Part shown: in pieces, positions 24,481 through 35,300 of the stretch
Layout: the number at the start of each line of letters is the position of its first letter
Position numbering within the stretch: position 1 is the first letter of the stretch
DNA from: Membranipora membranacea
Lineage: Eukaryota > Bryozoa > Gymnolaemata > Cheilostomatida > Membraniporidae
Assembly (NCBI GenBank): GCA_914767715.1
Contig: OU612074.1
Coordinates: forward strand, 11,628,062-11,692,061
Length of the DNA stretch: 64,000 nt
Direction: 5' to 3'
Made by a program: the position numbers and the translations under genes
Notes under the pieces: generated by a model
Database searches by the model: none
The model's input: only the letters and a program-made list of their open reading frames with translations
Told to the model about the DNA's origin: nothing

Positions 24481-24940
24481 AGGCACCGCCTCTCATGATG
24501 GGCTCGGTTCATCTTTGCCTTCAACATCCCAATCTAATTGTCTTCCAGTTGAAGAAACATCATGAGTAGCATAAGATGGTAGCAGAAGTGTCAAAAACAG
24601 ACAAACTGTAGTAATATCTATTCATACGCAAGTAATTCATGGCACTCTGGCTCATACTCAGCTGATGGAAAAAGGCGGCTCTTGGTGGTTTCCAATCAAT
24701 ATGCTTAGAAAAATAATTTCTATATCTATGAGTATATCCATTTTTGAGGCATCGGCAGGCCCTGTAGTCTCTTAAACCGGCCACAGATATTCTTCCGAGG
24801 AAAAATCATGAAACATATGGATCACACTTACTCTCATTCTGCCCGAAAAAAACACCAGTGATGAATCTCCAAATTTTGTTTTGCTAACCTTTTCCCTTGG
24901 AAGCTAAGAGTTTTTCTTCATCTCAGGTTTCTTGTTTGAT

Positions 24941-25677
24941 TGTTAAAGATCTCCTAGCAGGGTTCCATACAAGACAAATCAGCAACACCATGTCGTGCGC
25001 GAGAGTCTTTTACATACCTGTTCAAATTTTCATTGTATTTGAACAAATAGGGGCCCCTTGGCAGCTTCTCAAATACACCCATGTCTATCAGCCGCCTCAA
25101 AAACATGCCTCAGTTGATGAAGGCTTTTGATGATGCGTGTTGTTTCCACATGATTATATATACCATTCATACTGAGTGCCTATTGGCTAATAACTAAGCA
25201 TAAGTCATGTGACCTTTGGGGTATAATGCCTGGTTAAAATCAGATGTAATTTGACTATTTCATTATCCAGAATGTGTTGGTGAGTTTGAAATGAGAATAC
25301 AGACAAAAATGCTGAGGATTAAATCGACTGATACATAAAAAAAAACAATACCACAGTTTAGTGCAAAATTCAGTTTTTAATGTGAGTTGATAAGCCATAA
25401 GGTCACATGACTTATGCTTAGTTATTAGCCAATAGGAACTCAGTATGAATGGTATATATAATCATGAGGAAACAACACGCATCATCAAAAGCCTTCATCA
25501 ACTGAGGCATGTTTTTGAGGCGGCTGATAGACATTGATGTATTTGAGAAGCTGCCAAGGGGGCCCTATTTGTTCAAATGCAATGAAAGTTTGACCAGGTA
25601 TGTAGAAGACTCTCGCGCACGACATGGTGTTGCTAATTCGTCTCGTATGGTGAACCCTGCTTAGGGACCTTTAAATG
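24941..25677. repeat. Large foldback inverted repeat
   Basis: Left arm 24941-25217 and right arm 25399-25677 are reverse complements at high identity with few indels, separated by a unique spacer of about 180 bp. Matching landmarks include TCGTGCGCGAGAGTCTT and CTTGGCAGCTTCTCAAATAC on the left and their complements on the right. There is no coding content. It may be a foldback-type element or the source of a long hairpin RNA. Confidence 0.85.
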
Positions 25678-25818
25678 TACTTTATTTTGGGTCTTTCTTA
25701 CCATAACATCCATTGTACAGGAAGAGCTAACCTTGTATTTCCTGTAAACATCCTCCTCGAAAAAGGCAACATTTAACCTTGATTTCCTTGAATAAAGTCA
25801 AGGTAATGTGTCCCCAAA

Positions 25819-26010
25819 CAGGGGCGTAGTTTTGAAAAAATGGTAGGGGAGGCAGAGTCCAAAGCATCAACATAGCTATTTAATGCATATCATGAGCAAA
25901 TGGAAAGCTGATTCGATCATGGATTATCCAATTATAGTGCTTTTAGGACATTGTATTTAGCTTTCTTGGGGAGGAAGTGCCTCTGTGCCTCCCCTAGAAC
26001 TACGGGCCTG
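25819..26010. mobile_element. MITE, hAT-like termini (copy 2)
   Basis: CAGGGGCGTAGTT at the left and AACTACGGGCCTG at the right, with a body matching 8659-8858. No clear target duplication. Confidence 0.7.
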
Positions 26011-27880
26011 CCAAGAGGATCTGATGAGGAAGATGCAAGCTCAAGATTTCATCGTATCTAAGGTCATATCAAGTTAGGCAAGCAAGAATAACAAACACTT
26101 CCTTAATCTCAAGGAGAGCTGTGTTCGGACACCCAGTTACCAGTAAAAATATCATCAAATTCTCAAGTCACTGTTTCAGTGTTTTGTATATCGATTCCCA
26201 TGAAATTATAACCGCCAAAAGGTAAGCTTGTAAAATGTTCTGTGTTCAGAAGAACACTCCAGCTTTTTTTGGATATTTCTCTCCGAGCTTCTTGTATCTG
26301 TCTACAAGCTGAGCCTTTGGGTTACGCCTGGTTTGATTTCATTCTAAAAATTGGTGGACTTGGCTTCAGTGTGTAGAGGTGAAAAAAATTAATGATTTGC
26401 ATTGGATCAAAATGCAAAAATAATGAGTAAAATATTTCAGCTTCAACGAAGTGAAAGGGGTACTGAGCTCTGGACTTAGTGATGGCAAATTGTCAGATTT
26501 TGGCAAGACGGGACAAGACCGAGACAGCATGAAATTTTGAGACAAGACCGAGACGAGACCGAGACATATATCGATGCCAATAAAACATTCTTCAGATATC
26601 ACAGTTTAAAAGAATCGGATTGAATTGGAAAGAATATTGATTCAAGTGACTGTCTTACACATAGATTACAATGATTGGTTATTGTTTGTCGTAATTTTTT
26701 TATAGCCACCACATTTTACTAAATCTAGGATCAGATGGCATGCAAGTGATCATGTATACTGAGCACCTACAATGTGATCCGGATCTGAAAATTATATTGA
26801 TGTATAGTACTGAATGTGATTGTTGGGGTTAGTGGTCATCCAGGAATTTGTTTCAAGTGCAATAGCTTTATAGCCCAGGGCCCCAGCATGAATTATTACT
26901 CTGGGTATTTGTAAGATCTTCTGCTGACTGTCGAAAAAGCATAGAGAATAGTCAGCAATTAGATAGTAGAAGCATGCCTCGATAAAAAACCATCAAACAA
27001 AGACACTGAAGTGATGGCCGAAATCAGCAGAGCACTATTCACTTAGCTCAGGTGCCCAAAGTGCATTTCCTAATAACCAATTCTGTTCCTGGTAAGGGAA
27101 ATCGATTGTCAAGGAAATGTTACTACAAGCCATTTCTGCACAGTTTGAACACTTAAACTTCATGGGTCACATAACCAGTGCCTGTACTATCAACCACTGA
27201 ATTCCCACGAATAATTATGAATCTACATTACATATATACACTGTGCTTAGAAGACCTAGGGTCGAAATCATTTTGACAATTTCCTTTGTTATAAGGAAGG
27301 GATTTGACCTCTGACAATGCTGTATGACTTAATCTTTACGAACGCTGTGAGCTGAATCAACAATCCTTCAAGGTGATGGACCCCAACAAATCACCTGACC
27401 TGTCAAAAACTTTAATTATAAACCAAATGTTGGTTGATTTTTATGTTTTTATGATGATTTATTTGGCAATATTTTTGAATAAGAGTGACAATTATCCCCT
27501 GCACAACGATATGATAAACAAGTGGATAATATACAAAATTTGACCTAGACTATATCATTTGTATTTTATGAGGTGAACCAAAGCTTTGTCCATATTTTGA
27601 TAATCATTCAGAGTGCAAGAGAATTACAACCACAGAGTGTGGAGCTTGATCATTTCAGCATTTGAAAAGTTCGAAACCCTTTGAATAACAATTAATACTT
27701 GGCACATCGTATGTCAATTTATCTGCAAGGACATGTCATTGTTATAGAGAGAGGGAGTTTTTGGCTCTCAGCTGCCCACGATTCTCTCCCAGAGAATCAA
27801 CAAAAGCTGTAGCCAGTATAACTGACGTGTCTCCTTTCTTCAACACAACTTTGCCACCACGTAATTGAATATCCTTCAAA
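26011..27880. other. Intergenic; one dispersed repeat at about 26470-26600
   Basis: The block 26470-26600 (GACAAGACCGAGAC motifs with GACAGCATGAAATTTT) matches, inverted, 44520-44650 and more loosely 35855-35925, so it is a dispersed repeat with three copies here. No gene was recognised in the remainder. Confidence 0.55.
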
Positions 27881-27881
27881 C

Positions 27882-27887
27882 TTTATT
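27882..27887 (-). terminator. Poly(A) signal of gene F
   Basis: AATAAA on the - strand lies 23 bp after the gene F stop. Confidence 0.55.
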
Positions 27888-27909
27888 GAGGACGCCCCTC
27901 CAATAAAAA

Positions 27910-30900
27910 TTAAAATGGAAGAGAACACCAGGCTATTTGTACTTCATAGAATAGAAGACCAGTGATAGACAGCCTGTCAAGGTCAACTCTCAATATCATC
28001 TTTGAATTGGTGAGAGTGATCCTCTCTCGGATACAGGTACTGGGGCCCATAGTTCTCATGTTGCACATCGGAAACCACTCTTCATATCGAAAAGGCAGAT
28101 GGGGTTCTTGTAACTGCCCGCGGGCTGTGGAAACACACATGGTTACACACATGGAAGCGATGGAAACTGTGGAACCTGAAATGGCAGTGTAAGAAATTTA
28201 ATAGTGGTGTTCTGCTAGGCTATTCCTTGACCAAAATGTTATTGCAGCACAGAGAAGTCTAGACAGAATTTTACAATTGTACGGAAGTCAAAACTTAAAA
28301 CCTTTGATAAAAAGAATTGGAGTAATATCCTGGCATTGTAGATACATTTCTATCGTGATGGTTATTACCAAAATATGGGAAAAAATGCCAATTCAATCAA
28401 ATTAATGGCAGTTAAAGCTATGCAATTCTGTAATATTGTTGTGTTACTCGATCGGTCCCATAAAAAATACTATGAAAATAGCTGTAAGTTTGAATTCCAT
28501 GTCAATAACATTTCTTTCATCATCATTGCTCATACCACTATAGGATGCAAATGTTATTAAGGCAATGTCTGCAGGATGTCACCAGTAGTCTGAACATCAG
28601 CTGGACATGCAAATTCTTGTATGTGAGGACACAGTTCAGCAGCTGCCACTCTGAGGTCGTTTTTGGTTCTTTCAGCAAACTTGCACCCGTTGGCCTCCAC
28701 ACATCTCAGGCAATTCATTGCCTCCTTGTAGTTCTCACTACCATCGAAGAAACATCACAGCATAATGTTAGTTGGAAACATTTCTTAAGCATCAGATATA
28801 TCATGTCTCAGGAGTGAAAAAAATGTGTGCCAATCAATCATGGCCTGAATAGCTTCGGTGCCTGTCAATGTTTACATACACTTATTATCTCATACAACAG
28901 TTTGGCTAGCCTTGGTTCATTTCACGTAACTTTTTTATTGAAATTGCCGTAATTTAATAACAAAATCAGTATTTCGACCAAAAGCGATCACGATCCAAAA
29001 CGAGAAAGCTGAACGGATACGATTGACAACAAGACTTACCAGAGAAATTTTGGTTTTTCCTTTTCTTTGTTTCTTTTGTCTTTGGGAGCCAGCATAAGTG
29101 TCATACAAAAAGAGAGTTGCTCACAGCCTGTAGGCAAGATAAATAACACCAATAGAACATGTACTCACTAAAATAGGAACTTTAAAGTATAGGGATGGAA
29201 ACTGACCCTCCTGCAGATCTGGCTTTGCTAATTACCCGCTTCCTCAGGCCTATTCAGTCTTGAAAATTGTACTATCAATTAGTACATTGTTACAGATTAG
29301 GTCACGGGACGTAGTTATCAGCGGTCCTCAATCTCATCCACAACGCCACCAAGTTTTTAAAGAGTTCAATGGATATTAAGACCATATTATCGCCAGCAAA
29401 ATAGCTATTAGTCCTATTTTTGCATTGATTATTTATTGGCTCGCAACCCTTTATAAGCTTTCTTCAAGATTTACTTGGCAGAATTTGAAGAAGCTTGAAG
29501 CTAGTAATTAAGATATGGATATCCACATAAATTTTAAGTTGTGATTTCATAATTAGAGTATGATCGTCTCTAGCTAAATTAGGTATTGACTTATCCTCAT
29601 AGATGGTTTCTAAAATTTGGTGCTTTGATTTTGGCAGTCATGACTGTTACAGAGTCTGACGCTCGCTTGTAATGCGGCACATTCTGTATATTATTCTGTT
29701 GAGAATGATTTGATTTACAAAAGGACAGCAACAACCAGTTTCAGGAGCACTGAATCCTGAAAACTCGACCCAGTCCTGCTTTTTTTAAGTCTTTGATGGT
29801 CATGTTGTATACCTAGACAATTCTTACCTTCAGCCACAGTAGGTGGGGGGCATTGAGTTTCTCTCTCACGGGCAGAGATCGCACTTAAGATGAATAATGT
29901 CCCCGCAACAGGATTATTTATAACACATTTCTCCAATATCGTCTGGGAAACCTCCTCAGCCCTGCACCATATAAATAATAACATATATAATAAAGGTACA
30001 TAACATAAAATATCATATAAATAATATTTTTCAAGGAGGACTAACTCATAGATATAGACTCTTCCACATCTCCAAAAAGGCCTGATTTGTTCAACATAAA
30101 AGTTGGATATGGGTTATCTGTACATCGAATTCACATAATCTGTTTGCTATGAACTGAATAACATGAATCATAAACTGACCTTTGGCATTCACCTGCTATC
30201 TGGAGATCCAACACTTCTTCGAATTCCTCATCGTAATCAATTTCACACACTGCAGCAAACATAATAAAAATTTGCAAAAATATTGGATGCTGTTGAAATA
30301 ATTGAGAATAATTATTTATCATAAATCATATTGAGTTGGTTCCTTCCTGAATGTTAACAATGGTGTGCTTTCATGGATGTATGATGGCTTTTTGTATTTT
30401 GGCGCACCCTACATTCTTACCATTTTGCTAAACATGGATAAGTTGCCTACCTGGCGGCCCGCAACCTTCACAGGCTACCTTTCGAGAATGCTCACAGACG
30501 CAACTTTCCACACTAAATCTGAGTCCTGGAGGGCAGCTGTGGGTGTGAGTCAGTCTTGTCATATTGTCATACTGAGTGAACTTTTCACACCCATTTTCCG
30601 CTAATTGCAAATATTTGTTTCCATTCCTATGACACGAGCAATCGTGAACTACAAAACAAGAGTGAGAGATGAACTTGACAGTCTGCTGGCTAGGCCATTA
30701 GGTGAATTATAAATATCCAGGTGCAGCTCTCTCCCTTATTGACTGACTTCTGACTTTTAGAAGCGTCCTCAATTAAGTATCAAAGACACATTGGAGAGTT
30801 AACACCCAAGCATGCTAGTGGCTGGAACAATCAACCTTGAAGGCATCCCCAGTGGAAACCAAACCCACAACTCCTGTGCCACCAATTGCCTGGTAGTGAA

Positions 30901-31678
30901 TAACAAGCGGGCTATCCAATTGCAACATCTGAACATCCCCAAAATGAATAGGTTGATGGCACTAATTAGATAGCCCGCCATTGAGTTCTCGTAGTTGTGT
31001 TCTCTCATCCGACAACGCAGTCAATTCCACCATCGCCACCCTATGTAACACAGTGTACATGTTAGGGTTATTGGTATTGTAGTGAGTTTTGGCTGTTTTC
31101 CCAGGTTGTCTGCATGTCTTCTCATGCTGTCACATGCCTTTCCATGAGAGGCAGCCAGAAGACGAGTACACAGGAGAGGTATACACCAGAAGGTAGGGTG
31201 CTGGCACAATCAACCTTGAAAGCTCTCCCAGGGGGACTCAAACCCACAACTTCTGGGGCGGCAATGAATAGCAAGCAATTGCGTCACATCTCATCTCAAA
31301 AACCAATGGGTTGATGTCACTTATTGGATAGCCCACTATTCGCAGAGTTGAGATATAGAAAGGAGACAATAAAGTTATGCTTGCTACAGTTTTTACTGTG
31401 ATTCTCTGGTGGAAAATTGCCGAGCACCACAAACTCACTCATTCCATCACAATGGCATGTTCTAGCAGCTATACCAACCTACGATGTGCCAAATAAAACT
31501 TGGGAATGTTTACAAAAGCTGAAATATTCAAGCTCTACAGTCTACACCATGTGGTTGTCATTTTTTTGTACTTACACAGCCTTTCAAAAGTCTTACCTTG
31601 TTTTGCGCTCGTCCCTGATGATATAAGTAATACAGCGGTTGTCAATAGGACAGCCAAACAAGATATCATTGCATTCAT
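27910..31678 (-). CDS. Secreted Cys-rich protein with chitin-binding type-2-like domain
   Basis: Exons on the - strand: 31678-31597, 30648-30451, 30249-30180, 29961-29828, 29127-29040, 28737-28583, 28124-27910; all phases fit, 313 residues. Exon 1 is a signal peptide (MNAMISCLAVLLTTAVLLIS, then SGTSA). Exon 2 encodes a peritrophin-like CBM14 module with six cysteines (HDCSCHRNGNKYLQL; NGCEKFTQYDN; HSCPPGLRFSVESCVC), a fold that binds chitin in other animals. Exons 3-4 are an acidic linker (DYDEEFEEVLDL) and a Cys-containing stretch. Exons 5-6 form a Cys-rich piece with a Lys-rich insert (KEKEKPKF; NCLRCVEANGCKFAE). The last exon is beta-rich and unlike anything I know. Exon 6 could instead read on to TAA at 28557-28559. 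Chitin binding is inferred from the Cys pattern only. Confidence 0.65.
30805..31000 (-). repeat. SINE-like repeat, copy 1 of a local pair
   Basis: Shares ATCAACCTTGAA, CAAACCCACAAC, GGGTTTG-type B-box sequence (- strand) and a ...GATAGCCC end with 31190-31345. It lies in intron 1 of gene F. Confidence 0.55.
31190..31345 (-). repeat. SINE-like repeat, copy 2 of a local pair
   Basis: Contains on the - strand GTGGGTTTGAGTCCCC, close to a pol III B box. Same intron as copy 1 and the same orientation. Confidence 0.55.
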
Positions 31679-32322
31679 ATAGATAGAAGTCCTCACAGAT
31701 GAAAAGAAAGCGCAGTGGTTGTAGCTAACAACTTGAGTGTTAAATGTCAGCGTTCCTCTCACTGCGATTACTAAAGTATTTATTATTATTAGGTGATTAC
31801 AAAAACAAATTGATGTGATGGTGGTTGCTGTGTTACCAGTGATGTTTGGCTTTCATAATCCAAATAGCAGTGAATCCTAGAATTGAACAATTATCCAATT
31901 ACGAACTAGGCTATGTTTGACCATTAATATACGCCTTGGCATAATCTTATGCTACTTTACCAATATATTATGCTGATGGTTATCTTGCCTTTCTGCGGTT
32001 GATAGTTGACAACTATGATGAAAGATGATACCAATTACAGCAAATATTGCTAAATACTTCTCTCTTAAGTCAACATAAAATATGCCAGCAAACTGCATTG
32101 TTTTTTTTTCAATTTTTGACATGTCAGGTCACTATAAATTGTATGTGTTATCTATGGCATATGATGTTCAACCATATTAAACCATGTGTAAGATAGTCAC
32201 CTGTATCAATATTCTTGCATCAAATCCAATAAAGCATCCAGTTATCTAAATCAAAATAGTTTTCATCTTTTCTTCTATATCTACTGAGTATCGACGATGG
32301 ATTAATAAACCATGCTGCTGCT

Positions 32323-35300
32323 CTAATCCAGAGGTTTTCCACCTGTTGAATATAAATAAAGGAAATCGTTTATTTTGAAATATCATCCAATTGGTTTTAG
32401 GTTTTTGGTTTGTAATCAACTTGTGCAAAATGAAAAACTGAAAGCACACGGTTATCTGAATTTCACAATAACTAGAATAATGACTGGGTTTCCCTCGTCA
32501 AGGCGTCCTGGTGCACATATCTCAACTCCTCATATTCTTACGACCGATGCAAATACAAGGATTGTTTGTACGTAATTATCTAGTTATTGCTCAGATAATG
32601 AGCCTAAAACTTTGCACCAGGCCAGTTGGATACCCCTTGTGTAAGCACCTAAAATGATTCGCTGGTGCATCATCCGCTAGTTAGAGTGATAATCATTTGT
32701 GTACTGGTTACAACGTTGTAGTGTATAGTTGTGATTTCATTAATATAACATTGATCATTTTTCTTCAGAGACAGTTTTCGTCAGAATATGCCATCATGCA
32801 TTGAGCAATTATATTGAACTATAATGGTGTGACTGCCTTCGCCTTTTAAGCCAAAGGAACGTATGTTTAATGTGATTACCAATCCATTAAGATTAACATT
32901 CCTTGTATAGGATACATAACTACATTATTTATGTTATAAATGAAAATTGCACCTTACCTGGATTTACCTGAGGGTGTCTGTGTCTCCAATTTCCTAATGG
33001 TAAAATTTCAAGGATTTCTTCCTGAGATAAAATACATTAGAATACACCCCTTTGTTTTTTAATGGCTCCCTGCAGGTCACAAGACTTATCACAACATACG
33101 GTTATTTCAGTAAAGTGACAATATTGGCTGGTTGACTAAAATAGCTTTCATGGTACCGATACAAATAACTAGCTTAGGAGAATAATCTTGAGCAACTCTA
33201 CAAACTTGATGAATTTCCATGCACGACATCCACCTGTGGATTTCTATAATTTGGTTATTTAAACTATGAAGATAATTAAAAAAAGCTTACCGTTGTCTAG
33301 ACACATCAATCTGTTTCTACAGGTCAGTGAACCTGTAAAACCTTTCTTTTGTAGCAGCTCAAGTAATAAATCATGTTTGCAGTGAGGAATTATGATCATG
33401 TCGTATTGAAGTGCCAGTATCTCCCTGGCAGTACAGATTTTAACTAAAATATTATGGTCACATTAATGCCTAACATCTCATCAATCGTATTTAGCTATGA
33501 CCGATGATTTGTTTGTTTCATGGCTTTGAAAGAATCTGAGAATTTCTTTTAAACCTGGACAAAAGACAACGGTGCCGCCACATATTTGTCCGGATATTTT
33601 TTGCTATGAGGGCATATCGCTCCACCAAGGAGCCAAGACAAGGTAGTGTTTAATAATTCTGACTTTCGAGTGCAGTATCACCCCTAGGTGGCCAAAAGGA
33701 TAATCTGTTTGCCGAAATGCTGTAATTCCATGTTGCAGATCATACCAGGTTTTTGGTCCTGGTCTACTGATCAACCATACTGCCTGCATATAGATGTATG
33801 TATAAACACTGTTGAGAAAAATAAAGAAAGGTATAAATAAAATATCCAGCAGTGTTGCCTAGATATAACAATGCCCCTGCCCTCTCATTGTCACACATCG
33901 CCAACTAAAAACATTATTTCCACAGATGACTGATATTTTCCTAGCAACACAGACGCCAGCAGTGATACATTAGGTTTGATAAGAATAGTTTGGTGACTTG
34001 ATCTGACCAAATGCTGTTCTCTAACAATGTGTTTTCATGTCGAAGTGATGGGAAGATTCCGTGTCAATATGCCATGGTCAAAAAGCCATTGGGACAAATT
34101 GCCAGTGACATAATGCCATTGCCATAATGCCATGGCCATAATGCCATAGGTGATAACACCACTGAACAATACACCGATGCCAAAATACCGGTTGTACATA
34201 AACGCCAGTTATGTCAAAACACCAGTAGATATAAAGCCAGATTGGACATAATACCATTTGGGACGACATACCATATCCCAAAATACCATCGCAATAATGC
34301 CAAAATATGTAGCCAAAGGAGATCAAGCCACACTGTATTTCTTTTGTGTGTTAGTGTTGTATTACAGCTGCTAGTTGCTCGGTCATAGTTAGGAGGTGGC
34401 TCAGCTGTTTAGAGCCGTCCCCTTCACTGTGCAACCATAAAGTTTCTTCGTTCAATTTTGCTGATATCTGGGGTTTGTTGGGTCCACAAACTGAGAGTTA
34501 ATGACTTGTAACAAATATTTCCCAACTATTCGCTAGAATAATATGACAATAACTCTGGATTATTAGCAAATCTTTTTTTTGAAAGCCAAGTCTTGACTCA
34601 TCGCTGCCCTAAAGACTCATGCTACTAATTATATTGATAAGACTACGATGATTGAACATAGAGCAGGTTAACTCTGCATTAATTAGTTGTATAAAAAGTT
34701 CAGTTACAACTAACAAGAAAAGAAAAAAATCTGGTCACCCAAAATGAACTTTCACGGTTAGGCCATGGCCATAATATGCAGCAAAGTCATTTTATAGGGG
34801 TTTGAGACACACAGAACGTTCACAACTTGAATTTCATGTTGTAAATTTAGTATATGGTGACTGAGATATAGATTTGGGTTTTAAATCTCTTCCGACCATA
34901 AACACATTCAACATAATTTGTTTTCCTACGCGAAACTATGAAAGCCAATTTACAGAGACGTTTTGTCAAAATGTGGTGTTACTAGGCAAAAGTTTTTGTT
35001 TTTCTTAGATAGATATGCAACGAATCCGCTTTTGATTCCATTTAATGAGAATGTTGAGAATGTTATACATTCAACACAAAAATGTGTGACTATTGTAGCG
35101 GAGAACAAAATTCTCCTACACCAATATGTATGCCAAAATATAACCCACCAGTGTCATGACGGGCAGGTTGGCGTAAAGGATACTAAAGTATAGTTGAGTC
35201 ATGCCAAGGAGCTGTCTCTTACATTTTCTCGTGTTTGCTCTGTCCACTACTCGTATGTTTGTGATTTGATAGTAGACCGGGCCAGGCAGGAAAACAATCC

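Noticed and set aside
33604-33789. 60-codon - strand frame (PGPKTWYDLQHG) as an extra exon of gene E
   Set aside because: It would have to fit the phase-1 chain between 37164 and 33332; no matching acceptor/donor pair was found.
34078-34326. Trp/Tyr/Gly-rich - strand frame, echoed by a + strand frame at 45369-45563
   Set aside because: Both are translations of the ATAATGCCAT/TGGCATTATG minisatellite in its two inverted copies.
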